Assembly (NCBI RefSeq): GCF_021730395.1 | Contig: NC_069362.1 | Span: 39,264,501 to 39,328,500 of the forward strand | DNA from: Mercenaria mercenaria | Taxonomy: Eukaryota; Mollusca; Bivalvia; Venerida; Veneridae | DNA: 64,000 nt | Reading direction: 5' to 3' | Shown here: positions 10,513 to 22,528 of the stretch, one piece after another | Position numbering within the stretch: the stretch's first letter is position 1 | Layout of the letters: every line of letters starts with the position of its first letter | Translations under genes and position numbers: made by a program | Notes under the pieces: model-generated | The model's database searches: none | What the model was told of the DNA's origin: nothing | The model's input: the letters and a program-made list of their open reading frames with translations, nothing else

Positions 10513-13500
10513 GACATCATAAATAAATAATTAACCTGAGGAACTTTCGAGAAGCACTAATGAATTTTACACACAAAACGATAAAACCTGCTGTTAAAAT
10601 TAGGACACTTGTCTTAATTTGATTCATATCTTATCAAATGTGAAGGACAATTGATGTCTGCCCTCACGACCATGTTAATTAAAATAAATTTCAAATACAT
10701 TTACCTATTTTTTTTTCTTTACTTACGCTTAAGAATTTTTCTAGATGAATAGCGACATGATGTTTAAACCGAAAATAAAACAACTGAAATCTGCGAACTA
10801 GACTTGTGAAAACTTGTTGAATACTCGTTGGTGCTAGTTTGGGGGACTGGGAATGGGAAGTTGGCTGTAGAATGCCTCAAAAACCTTAAACTTACAGGCA
10901 AATATACACACGTAATTAGCTTTTTTTATTTACGTCAAATCGGATTTTAAGGCAAAATATCTCGGACAGGGTTTGGAATATTTAAATAAAACATGGTAGA
11001 ACTGATGACTTGCTTTAGGGAAATGCCATCCTGCTAGTTTCAATCAGATTGTATGAGTAAAACGAGATTTATGGCTTCTCGTGTATGTATTCATATTACA
11101 TATAAAATCATAGTGTTTTATTTCGATTTACTGCCAGTCCGGAGTAATATCTTTTCCGCGGCCGTAACGTAATAAAACGTATAGCGTACAATGGCCCTTT
11201 CACGCTTCCGAAGAATCAACACTTATTACATGAAATTCATTTTGAAAATATTTCTGAAATGTCTAGGTCTTTAGCTCTCAAATACGAAAATATCTGACAT
11301 CTGAGGCGTATACTGACACTTAGACAACATCAAAAAGGACCTTTTGAACTATTGGACGAAGTTCTAATAATCTCCATATACCCTTGCTCCGTTACGGACC
11401 CCTGTCGGATCTGAGTTTACTCCGAGTGCAAATATCTTTTCATTAAAAAGCTGACATGTCGTGCTAAAGCGCCAAGGTATTATTAATTCGTTCGAAAGTG
11501 CTGAAAAGTGACTCCTCATTAGCACATACATATGCCTGGCAATTTTATATAGAAATCTGCTGGCCGTCGAAAGGATATCTTGAAGCATGATTTGAAAGAT
11601 TCCAATAAAACAATGCAGAAATGTTAACATCTACAGGGAAATGCGGCCCTACAAGTTTCAGTCGGATCACTTCAGGAAGACAAGATTTGTAACATTTATA
11701 ACCCTTTGTACTTTTATAGTGTTTTTTTTCGTCTTTAGTCATAAGTAGTAAGGGCTTGATTTAGGTGTATCAAGGAAAGAATTTGTTTGAGAACGAATAC
11801 CTGACGACTGACCCCCATACTACTGTCATATCTCTATAGATGCAGTTAGAAGGATTAAAAAAAGACAGAAATGCTTGCAAGATCTATGGCCCTGGGTGGC
11901 TGTATATGTAATATAATACGGCATAAATGGTATTTTATTCAATTTTCTGTATGTTCCGAGTCGTATTTCAGACACGTTTCGAAGGATTTCAATCAAACAT
12001 TGTAGAAATGTTAACTGCTATATGGAACTGCGGCTGTGCAAGTTTCAGTGAGACTGCTTGACAAGATCTATGTCCATTTGCTCTTAGAGATGTACTTGGA
12101 ACATTTGATACTGTAGTCTGAACTACGAGTATTTAAACACCATCAAATCATATGCCCCAAAAGCTTCAGATTTGGTATTTACTGGGGTACTAATACCAAT
12201 CTTTAGAAAAATATTTAAATATATAAAGAAACCAAGTTTCATTTTGTCATATCGACAACAGTTACTGTGTCCAAACGGAAAGGAAAAGTATTTTAATTAC
12301 TGTTGTCGAGAAATCCGATTAAAAAAAGCTGGATCACCATGCAGGTAACATTTCACTTGTTATATAACCATGATCATTGTGTTTTTCTTTTGTCGGTCAG
12401 AAATGCAATTAGAACAGACTACCGTGTAAACTAGAGATAGACCCTAACATTTTCATTGATAGAAATACATTAAATAAAGTCTAGAAATTGATTTCCAAGT
12501 CCTTGAAATTAACAAAAATGATTTCACAAATGTGCAGTGTATGATAGTTTTGCTAATATCAATAACAGAAATTTTAATATTTAATTCAAAGTTGTGATCC
12601 GCAAAGAATGTCAGCTCTTGCCTTGGGCTAGTACTTTAAAGCAGAGATATTTATTAGTTTACTTCCCTTGCAATTACACAATAGAGTAGAAAACGAAAAC
12701 GGTTTAAAACACAATAATATACATTTTTGCACAACAAAATCGTTTAGGATTTATTAATACGTGTTTGATTTAACCCTGAACCACTGGTTCCTATGATTTT
12801 GTCAACTTACTTATGGTAAAAAATAACTTTTAACAAGCCGATAATAAAATGAAATACCAGTAAGTATTTTATAGTGCAGATAATACAGTTTTGCTTGCAT
12901 CGAAATGTCACAATAGAAGCACTTTTGTAATACAGAACACCTGGTAGGATTAGTAAAGGTGCAATTATATTGATCTCTTTTTCCTATGCCTATGTAAACT
13001 AATTTTCACATCGCTTTCACATGAAGTAAGCTGCTAACTAGGAGGTTGTCAATGTATTACCTAACTCTTATCACGGTTTTACCTATATATAAGCCTTCTG
13101 CCCTTTTGAAACGTGTGTATGTGATCTCTAAATCAACAATAATATTTACTTTATCCCTGATATTGCTGGAATGAGAGCGATTTCAACGATTGGTATCCAA
13201 GTACCTAAGTAATGGTTGTTGCAATCAAGTAGGACATAAACAATTTCGCATTTGAAATTGTCTTTAAAATTTACGGCAATGCACTTATTTCTATTTTTTT
13301 TATAATGCAGACGTGAAGTAATAATGATAACACTGATATTCATTGCGTGAAAATAGTTTAAAACATTGATCAAACCTGTTAATCACAGTCAAGGCAGAAC
13401 TGAAAAATTGGATCAGCTGAATTCTGTAACTTTATCTGAATCGGAGTTCCTGCTCATACCAAAATTGTATACAAACGAAGCATCTTTGATACCAAATGTT

Positions 13501-15084
13501 ATTTGCACCCGTAGTTATTATCAATTATTATTGTTTGATTCAAACAGAGTGCAACAAGTTTTTTTTCATTTTTAAAAAAATGCATTTTTCTAAATGCTGA
13601 ATGTATACTTAAAGAACCGCTTTCCCCCTTTAAAGTTCTATAAGGCTTTTAATTTAGAAATAGATAAAGCTACTGTCCAAATGTATTGGATAATATTACT
13701 ACTTTCATTATTACACATGTACATTTCAGTTAATGTCTATTATTGAATAAATGAATTAAACAGCAGCACCAAGTCGTGACATTTAATTTTAAATGTCTTC
13801 TGTACTGGATGTTTTCCATGAATACGTCACACGACGATATTCTATGAAACGGTCAGTTACAATTTTTAAAAGTCCTAAAAACGAAATTATCTCTAAAAGC
13901 GTTATTCAATATTGTCAAGAATAGGACAAATCCCCAGAAAGCGGACAATGTTTTTGTTTTTTGTTTTATTTATTTATTTATTATTATTATTATTATTTTA
14001 TAAAAAAACTATTGAAATATAGATTCAAATCATTGAAGTTCTTAATCATTACAATTTTAGATGTATCATGATTTTTAAAAAGAAAAACAAAGGACCCTTG
14101 CAGGTTTGTCTTGGATCACGGCTATGCCTTTAAGTCTGTAAGTAGTCGGTCGTGGATTCAACATGAAACAAAGTTAACAAATGTAATGTGAACTCTCACA
14201 TACAGAACTTTTCCGGTAGTTAGATCATTCTGACTATATTTTAGGCCGGCAAGAATTAATGGTTTGGTTGGTTAGGGATGAAAGTGGACAATTCTGAAAT
14301 ACCAAACTACCAGTGAAAACGAAAAAAATAGTAATTTTAAATCAAAACTGCCCAATTTCTGATTGAAAATGATTAGCCTTAATTGCATCCACCTATTTTC
14401 CAAATAAAAGCAGTGACCAGTACGTTTCACATTCCATTTTAATACAGATACATTAAAATTGCAAAAAAATAAATATGACCAGTAATCAAAACGGAAGACT
14501 CGTGAAAAAATACTTCGGCAAATAGTGACAAAGTTAGTTAGCAATGCTCAAAATCACGTACTTTCGAGATAAAAGCTATTAATTTTGCGCGGTTATTGAC
14601 ACGTAACGTCATGACGTGTACAACGCTATTTTTTGACGCAACAAAGTTTTGTAACGTTTCTTGGGTAATTTATTCATTATTTCGGCATCATTTAACCATT
14701 TAGCATCGAATCGGAGACAGGTTTATGTAACTGTCTGCAAACACAGATAGTTTATATTCTCACTTTCAGTCTTACATGCGCACATTCAGATTTTATGGTA
14801 GATCTTTATTACTTCCTTAGTCAGTAATTACGAAAATTTAAATTATAACATTTTGTCAAGTAAATTTGTAAAATAAATCTTTTTTACATCACAGAAAAAG
14901 CTACGAATGGTTTACGAAAACCAACTATTTTGGCCTATTAATCAGCCCCGGTTGTCAGGCATTTTAAAAGTATACATTTGTTTTTATCTGCATACGTTAT
15001 AGTGAAGTGAGCGACTGACTGAAATAATGCAAATGTTTAATTGAATTAGTTTCCAAGTTCTTAACAGGTTAAAGAATTGTAAAA
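10513..15084. other. Unit A intergenic DNA between BRAT1 and transporter 1
   Basis: No exon seen. Eroded fragments between about 10930 and 12250 resemble the ~470-bp repeats of the element at 3837 (for example gtttcagtcggatcacttc near 11660). Stretches such as 13020-14620 align with 28220-29760 of unit B. A TTA microsatellite lies at 13970-13998. The last kilobase before the first transporter exon is well conserved between units and is the best place to look for a promoter, but I see no clear TATA box. Confidence 0.5.
12434..12993. other. 560-bp segment present only in unit A, bounded by an 8-bp direct repeat
   Basis: GTAAACTA occurs at 12426-12433 and 12994-13001. Unit B (28200-28220) has a single, slightly changed copy and no intervening sequence. 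This is either a loss from B by short-repeat recombination or an insertion in A. I see no terminal inverted repeats. Confidence 0.55.
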
Positions 15085-17387
15085 ATGGATACTACAGAGC
15101 GGCCGAAGGAGCAGACGACACTGCAGAAAGTGATAAAAACCATCCTTCTCGTGGTTGTCTGGTCATGCATTGTGAGTATAAAACAAGTTCGTAAAAATCT
15201 TGCTTGAAAATATAAACATACATTTATCATACTTTCATTTGGTCACTGATGTCTTACATCCATGTTCGTGAATTAATTCTTTGCGGGGTTTGTTTTTTCC
15301 AGAATAATGTAAGCCCATGTCTGCAAAACATATATAAACTTCACATATGCCAAGTTTCGTTCACTCTGATAACAGAAAGCGTTGCTATGGCATTTTAATT
15401 TTGTACTTTTCTCATCAATACACATTCATTTTAGGGTATGTGTTTGGAAATCACTGGCCCGACATTAATCGACCTGAAGATTCGGATAAAAACGGATTAT
15501 GAATCGATTTCTAGCGCCATATCTGGACGCAGTGCTGGGTTTTTTATAGGGTCGGCGCTTGGAGGTGTGCTTGTGGATAGGCTTGGCCTCTACTGTGACC
15601 TTATGGTAGCAATCTGCTTGGATTTAATGGCGGTTTCTGCAGCTTCCGTTCCCTGGGTACCAATGACAGAGCTAATATTCTTCGTTAGCCTTTGTGCCGG
15701 AACGTTTGAAGGTGTTATAAATATCGGTAAGTCATCTCATATCTATTTGAAGTCTATATATCCTTAAAAGGTGAAAAAAAAAACAACATTGAACACCTGG
15801 GTCAATGTCAACAAAACATATTCTGACCCCTTCTCTTTAGTTCAAGTTTTGTAAAATCTTTGTAGCCTAATTGAAACTAAAGTCGTATGCGTTCAATCCA
15901 TCCGTATATATATTGTTTTAATAAGATACTGACTAAAGTCGTATACTGCAGCTGTACCAAGTCAGAATTTCAGTATGGGTTAGAAAAGGTAAGGTTTAGA
16001 TACAGTTTACATTAAACGCCTTTTCATTCGAAGTTTGTACAATACTAACAGATTTTTTTTTTCAATTTATCGGCTTTGAACTACATACTCCTTGCGGATA
16101 TATTGCAATTCTTATACTCAGCTGATTGTGATCTTTACATTTACAGCTGGCCAGAAACTTATCATTAACATGTGGAAAGAGAATTCAGCGTCGCCATTAC
16201 ACATCCTGCATGGCGGATTCGGCATTGGATCTTTCATCATACCATTAATCGCAAACCCTTTCCTTGCCAAACCTGCTCCAGACGACAAGAACGATACCTT
16301 CGGAAATGTATCGTGTGATTCTCAGTGCGAGGTAAACTTTACGACGACACCGGGACCAACCACAACAACAGAGAAAAGGTATTTGGCGGACACTTCTAGA
16401 ATTGAATACGCATATGGTATTGCAGGTTTAATAGCAGTCGTAGTTTCATTAGTGTTTTACACTTACCACTTTTTCGGCAAAAAGGAACGACAAATTATAA
16501 GGAAAAGCATGGAAAACGGAACAGGGAATGACAAATCAGACACTAGAACTTTGACGTTCAAAGAAATGTTCAATCCAGCCACGTGTGCAGCCGGTCGGTT
16601 TTTGTACGGGGTAGAAATTTTTGTTCTTGTGTTTCTGTTTTTCATGCAAGCCGTTGGAGGAGAAAGGGTCGGGGGCAAATTCATACGCGCGTTTTCTATT
16701 GACTACCACCACTTTTCGAGTGATGATGGCTCGTATATCAACACTGTGTTCTGGATTGCATTTTCCTGTGGCAGGGTTGGTGCCTTCGTCGCGGCAAAAT
16801 GGATTCCAATCAGAATATTGATCTTGATTGAGACAGGTGGCTGCCTTGCCTCATCTATAGCATTAGTCTTTTTGGGAACTTCTGGACCATTAGCTTTATG
16901 GGTAATAATGCCTATTTTAGCTGTTTTCATTGCGCCACTTTTCCCATCTGGAATAGGTTGGGCTAATTTCCATATAGAAGTCACTGGTATTGCCATAACA
17001 GTATTTTTACTTGGTGGCTCCATTGGGGGTTTAATTTACATGAAGTTAATAGGGTTTTTGTATGACAGCTACGGTCCGAAAATGTTCCTATACACTCTGC
17101 TTGGATACGGAATCGCTGTTTTTGTTCTTGCTGTTTTAATGGATGTAGTAGGTGCCCAACATGGAAGCAGATTTGACAAGAACAACACATTGGACAACAA
17201 AGAAGTAGAAATAAAAGAAGTATGGTCGACAGATACAGCGGAAAACGATCATAAATTGAATGGTTCTACATTGGACAATGGTTACGAAAAGATTGCAGTG
17301 GACAACTATTCCAGTTATAATTCATATGAAACATTTACAACAAAGCAAAAGGAAAATGAGAACTTTCCTGTGAGTGAAAGACTGTGA
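15085..17387 (+). CDS. NaGLT1/MFSD4B-like major facilitator transporter, copy 1
   Basis: Exons 15085-15171, 15435-15726 and 16147-17387 join to 539 codons plus stop, with intron phases 0 and 1. The family (sodium-dependent glucose transporter 1, MFSD4B) moves sugars across the plasma membrane. The substrate here is inferred only. Visible features: first membrane helix across the exon 1/2 junction (about residues 20-42), PTLIDLK after it, the family motif GRSAG (60-64), MFS motif A G73-x3-D77-R78-x-G80, and an Asn/Thr-rich extracellular loop (DKNDTFGNVSCDSQCEVNFT). A long loop follows helix 6, then the second helix bundle (AAKWIPIRILILIETGG, LFPSGIGWANFHIEVTG), VGAQHGSRF, and a hydrophilic Tyr-rich tail of about 75 residues. 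Start chosen at the first in-frame ATG of exon 1, identical in copy 2. About 93% identical to copy 2 in exon 3. Confidence 0.9.
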
Positions 17388-17577
17388 TGTTTACATGCTA
17401 TAAACAACAGAAAAACAACAACGGATTTACGCATGATTTCAATGTAATGTTACCAAATGTGCATTTTATATATAGGTATTTGGGATGGCAACGGTTAACT
17501 GGTTAACCGAGTACTCGCTCGGTGTTCCGAGTATAGAAATAGTACCGACTAACCTCTTGGGTGTTGTTTTGCCCATT

Positions 17578-18228
17578 CTTGCATAAAAACTACTTTTTTT
17601 CACTGCCCCAACATTGTTCGTACTCGTTTCTTCCCTTGTTTACTCCCATTTTAGAACTCTGCGTCAATTCAGATTGTGTAGACAACCGTGAATGTTAAAG
17701 AATCGCGTGTTTCCCTGTGCGATTCTTTGTTTTTAGGTATCATATTTATGATTTTGGTAAGTATCAGTCAGTATGTTTTTATCAAATTTCTCGAAAAATT
17801 TATATAAACAGCTTGGAAACTTGTCACTACGTTACTCCAACTGCGTGTCCGTACTCAATATAACTCGAATGTAAAGTTATTATTCTTGAAACTGTGATCG
17901 AGTCCACCAAATTGTGAAATGATATGAACAATTATTGGTAATTTTATGTTTGTAATAATGAGAGATAAAAAATCGCTTAAAAACCTTCAGGATGTGCTTT
18001 TGATAGTGTTTTTATTTCCGGGCCCTGGATACGGATATTTTAAACATGTTTACCGTTTCCAAGAACAACAGGAATGGTAAATAAAAAATATACCGCACTC
18101 GTCAAGTCATCACATATGAAAACAATACATAAATCGTCGTGAAATATATTTTTATGCAAGAATAGCGACAATACACGTTTGTTTTGTGTATTAACGTCTG
18201 CAGAAGCCCTTGGGATATGTTTGTGACC
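17578..18228. mobile_element. 651-bp insertion related to one arm of the fold-back element
   Basis: Flanked by a 20-bp direct repeat with one mismatch (17558-17577 and 18229-18248). Unit B has the single uninterrupted site at about 34480. The body matches the 19650-20225 arm of the fold-back element but lacks roughly its first 240 bp. Family unknown. Confidence 0.65.
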
Positions 18229-18784
18229 TGGGTGTTGTTTTGTCCATTATCACTATAGACAGAAATTTATTAGCACAGTGACTTCAAAACTGTATAAATA
18301 TATTCATGGGTGAAATTAGTCGATTTCTTTGTAATTTCTTTAGACTAACCTTAAGATTTTAGAAGAAGACGAAAGTGTGTATCAGAGTAGTGTTTGTCGG
18401 AAAAGGGTTTTAGAATTATTCGGATTTATAAAGGATTGTCGATGAATAATATTGTCCAGGCCGATAGATTTAGTAAACGGGTGTTCATTTCTGAATCAAG
18501 TTACGGTCATTCCTATAAAATTTAACCAGACAAGTATTTGATTACACCACAGACTTCGGCAAACTAACAAAGCCAGTATGAAATTACCTAATTAATAACA
18601 ATTCCATACTACCATCTCAGAAATGCTGGAATACCTGGATGCTTTGTCTGTCATATGAATCGTGGTAATTTACAGGAATAACAGAACATGACAAGAGAGT
18701 ACGACTAATTGTAGACCGACATTTAAAATATAACTTTATGGTAAAATTCTTGATCAAGAAATAACTCGTATAATGATTACATAA

Positions 18785-18994
18785 TCCTTATTCTGCTAAA
18801 TTTCTAAAATGGACTGGTTCATCTTTCAATTTGGGCAGTACCATTTATTATTCATAGGGGTGTTCACTGAAGATTTACTGACTGATAGCAAATAGTGCAG
18901 ACATGATTAGCCTGCACGGATGTGCAGGCTGATCTTGGTCTCACTGGTCGCAAAGTCAGAATCACTTGCTACAAGCAAACAGGCTAAAGGTTAA
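18785..18994. mobile_element. Short MITE, 'ctaaatttctaaaatgg' family
   Basis: Begins ccttattctgctaaattt and ends aggctaaaggttaa. The middle is a palindrome around 'tgcacggatgtgcaggctgatcttgg'. Unit B keeps the same insertion with an internal deletion (35343-35492), so it predates the duplication. Relatives are at 19110, 49640, 56247, 57391 and 63925. Confidence 0.65.
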
Positions 18995-19109
18995 AAATGA
19001 TGTCTGTTTGAAATCAAATCAGACCAAAAAGTGATTTATCTAGACGTGTATTATATATTTTGAAACCTTACCTAAAAAGAAATCTTTCTAAGTGACCTAG
19101 ATGGAATGA

Positions 19110-19298
19110 AAAAGATTCTGCCTTTGCGACCAGTGTAGATCATGATCAACCTGGACATCCATGTAGTCTGATCATGATCTGCACTGATCGCCATTCAGTC
19201 GGTATCGTTTTGGTAAGCAACCCTTTTAACAGTTAATGATACTGTCCAAACTGAAAGATGGACAAGTTTATTTAAGAAATTAAGCAGGGTAAGGGTAA
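19110..19298. mobile_element. Short MITE of the same family, opposite orientation
   Basis: Runs from gattctgcctttgcgaccag to gcagggtaagggtaa, that is reversed relative to the copy at 18785. It has the central 'gatcatgatctgcactgatcg' palindrome. Unit B appears to lack it. Confidence 0.6.
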
Positions 19299-19407
19299 AA
19301 CTGCTGCCTTTGGTTATAGAGAATGTTTGAACTGAAGAGTAAATGTCTTTTTACTGAGTAGTTTTCCGCTTTACGCGCTATTCTTGCATAAAAAAACTAC
19401 TTTTTTC

Positions 19408-21375
19408 ACTGGATCCGCCCATGTATTAACGGGAAAAAAAATCGTGTGCAAACAAAGTAATTCACGTGCTATTAATACCCAATTTTTATTTTTGAAATGC
19501 TTTCCCAGGGATGTATATGTATTTCTGCGCAGACTGACATCTGGTATCTGCGTCTTGTTTCTTTCATAAAAACCTCTTTTTGAAGCATTAAAGATGCAAT
19601 CTAAATCATAGAATGTTTTACTGTATCAGTAACTAACGCCAAATGCGCTGCCCCCAACAATGTTCGTACTCGTTTCTTCCCTTTTTACTCCCCTTTTAGA
19701 ACTCGGCGTCAATTCAGATTTTGTAGACAACCGTGAATGTTAAAGAATCGCATGTTTACTGTGCGATTCTTTGTTTTTAGGAATCATATTTATGATATTG
19801 GTAAGTATCAGTCGGTATGTTTTTATCTAATTTCTCGAAGAATTTATATAAACAGCTTGGAAACTTGACACTGCGTTGGTACTCATCCGTACTCCAACTG
19901 CGTGTCCGTACTCAATATAACTCGAATGTAAAGTTATCATCTTGAAAATGTGATCGAGTCCACCAAATTGTGAAATGATCTGAACAATTATTGGTAATTT
20001 TTTGTGTTTGTAATAAAAAGAGATAAAAAAAATCGCTTAAAAACCTTCAGGATGTGCATTTGATAGTGTTGTTTACTTCTGGGCCCTGGATACGGATATT
20101 TTAAACATGTTTACCGTTTACAAGAACAACAAGAATGGTAAATAAAAAATGTACCGGAATCGTCAAGTCATCACATATGAAAACAATACATTAACTCGTC
20201 TTGTACTGTTTTTTTATGCAAGAATAGCGACAATACACGTTTGTTTTGTGTATTAACGTATGCTGAAGCGCTTGGGATATGTTTGTGACCTCGACCTTCG
20301 GTCTCGGTCACAAACAATCCCGCGGGCTTCTGCAGACGTTAATACACACAAAAAAAAAACGTGTATTATCCCTACATTGACACAGCTTTATACATATGCG
20401 CGTTTCATGGTTTTAGGCGTAAACGAATGAATGATTCAAAATGAAAGGACGTTGACGTGATCAGATAACGCCACGGATGTTCACGCAAACTACCTGAAAA
20501 TTTATGTAGGGATAATACACGATTTTTTTGTGTATTAACGTCTGCAGAAGCCTGCCTGGGATTCTTGCATAAAAAATATTTCACGACAATTTATGCATTG
20601 TTTTCATATGTGATGACTTGACGAATCCGGTACATTTTTTATTTACCATTCCTGATGTTCTTGGAAACGGTAAACATGTTTTAAATATCCGTATCCAGGA
20701 CCCGGAAATAAAAAAACACTATCAAAAGCACATCCTGAAGGTTTTTAAGCGATTTTTTTATCTCTCATTATTACAAACATAAAATTACCAATAATTGTTC
20801 ATATCATTTCACAGTTTGGTGGACTCGATCACAATTTCAAGAGTAATAATTTTGCATTCGAGTTATATTGAGTACGGACACGCAGTTGGAGTACGGATGA
20901 GTACGAACGTAGTGTCAAGTTTCCAAGCTGTTTATATAATTTTTCGAGAAATTAGATAAAAACATACCGACTGATACTTACCAAAATCATAAATATGATA
21001 CATAAAAACAAAGAATTGCACAGGTAAACACGCGATTTTTTAACGTTCACGGTTGTCTACAAAATCTGAATTGACGCAGAGTTCTAAAAGGGGAATAAAC
21101 AAGGGAAGAAACGAGTACGAACAATGTTGGGGGCAGCGCATTTGGCGTTAGTTACTGATACAATAAAACATTCTATGGTTTAGATTGCATCTTTAATGCT
21201 TCAAAAAGAGGTTTTTATGAAAGAAACAAGACGCAGATACCAGATGTCAATCTGCGCAGAATTACATATACGTCCCTGGGAAAGCATTTCAAAAATAAAA
21301 ATTGGGTATTAACAGCACGTGAATTGCCTTGTTTGCACACGATTGTTCTCCCGTTAATACATGGGCGGATCCAGT
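19408..21375. mobile_element. Fold-back element with ~818-bp inverted arms
   Basis: Left arm 19408-20225 and right arm 20561-21375 are inverted copies of each other, differing mainly by small changes. The outer ends are actggatccgcccatg and its complement. The 335-bp spacer contains its own palindrome (about 20229-20368) centred on gacctcgaccttcggtctc. No transposase is visible in either strand. Unit B instead has a shorter, different but related sequence at 35790-36300 between the same flanks. Open frames in the arms show no motif. Confidence 0.8.
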
Positions 21376-21593
21376 TAATGTCCATTCTTGCACAACCCTA
21401 TACATCTCCCTGTTAAACAAAGGAGATCGAAACTGTGGGTTATTATGCAACACATGTACAGTTTGCATGTGACAGTTAACACTTTATAGCGTCAAACGTC
21501 ATGTCGGTGTGCTGGACAAGTCAAACACACCAAACAAAAAGGTATCTGGTGATTATCTTCAAAGATGTATATGATAAGTACAGGTTAATATAT

Positions 21594-21676
21594 GGGAGAG
21601 CGGTGCCTTTGAGTGATAATGGCCCTGGCAATGTGATAATAGGGCCATTATCACTCAAAGGCACCGCGCTCCCATG
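21594..21676. repeat. Short perfect-looking hairpin at the unit A border
   Basis: Arms of about 33 bp (gggagagcggtgcctttgag and its complement, with one mismatch) separated by roughly 17 bp. It lies just outside the right border of unit A. Confidence 0.75.
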
Positions 21677-22366
21677 TATTTACCTGTTTATTACATGTTT
21701 ACCTTTAATATAGTAAAAAAAGTTAAGTGTGTAATTTTTATGGGTAGATATACTGGGATCTACTTGCATAATAATTTGCAGCTTTTCAGTTTCTATATTA
21801 TATGTATAAGAGACTATATAGGCCTACTCTGTACTGTATAAAATCAAATGCCTTGATAGTTGTACTATTTCGCTATTAGCATAATTTAGGGTTAGAAAAA
21901 GTTATATCACGAGGAATATACGACATTACGCTGAAGATAATTTTAAAACTAAAATATTCGCTGTTTTGCCTCCATGGAACGTAATGACGTCATTTCTGTT
22001 TACGGACGTTAATTTCCCGCGCTAGTGCCAGCAGTGTGTACATACCACATGGGTTGTGACGTCATTTTCGGGTATTACGGCAAGAAAATTAATAAACAAA
22101 TCCGTCGATTCAGAACTTAAGAACACCGTAAGTATTTCATTTTTTCACCGATTTGAATAATTCTTTTACGAGGCTCAAGCCAAGATAGTGGGCTATAAAC
22201 ACAAGGCAATGCTTTACTGAAATTTTAAGCAGTTTTTGCAAAGGTCCGTTCCAACCATGCAATTCGGCAAATTCTTGGAGGGTAATACGGCAAGAAAATC
22301 CCCTGTTTTACAAAATAGTGTAAAGAAATTTGCTGTGATGGGCGTATATTGTGACATTCTGGTACT
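21677..22366. other. Unique spacer between the duplication units
   Basis: No exon or terminal repeat seen. A phrase 'tacggcaagaaaat' appears twice (near 22077 and 22286). Two TGACGTCA-like sites (21988, 22058) match the CRE palindrome in part, but no gene start is visible beside them. Confidence 0.4.
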
Positions 22367-22528
22367 CTTGTTGATATCTAATTTCAGTTACTACCTGGCT
22401 TTTTAAAAAATGACATTTTTATTTTCATCGAGGCATTCACCTTTAACACTTCTCTTCTGGTTTGTTTGCTGAGTGGAAGCAACTCTGATCTTCAATAAAT
22501 TGTTTCAAAATAATGCTCTTTATTCCAG

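Larger units (their letters stand above)
5703..21577 (+). repeat. Segmental duplication unit A (~15.9 kb)
   Basis: Direct-orientation paralogue of 22367-36475. Shared landmarks in order: BRAT1 exons (5858 and 22529), SINE (8027 and 24224), transporter exon 1 (15085 and 31765), exon 2 (15435 and 32146), exon 3 (16147 and 33084), and the right end near 21541-21577 and 36439-36475. The offset is about 16.67 kb at the left and drifts because each unit gained and lost inserts. Borders were set by eye where the sequences stop matching. Confidence 0.85.

Noticed and set aside
16463-17190. Minus-strand open frames opposite transporter exon 3 (also 33403-34271, 45717-45959, 54057-54239)
   Set aside because: Shadows of the transporter exon. 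They follow its codon pattern in reverse and recur in each copy only because the exon does.
21985-22066. Two TGACGTCA-like sites as a promoter
   Set aside because: No gene start nearby, and similar TGACGT words occur in the ends of dispersed elements in this window.
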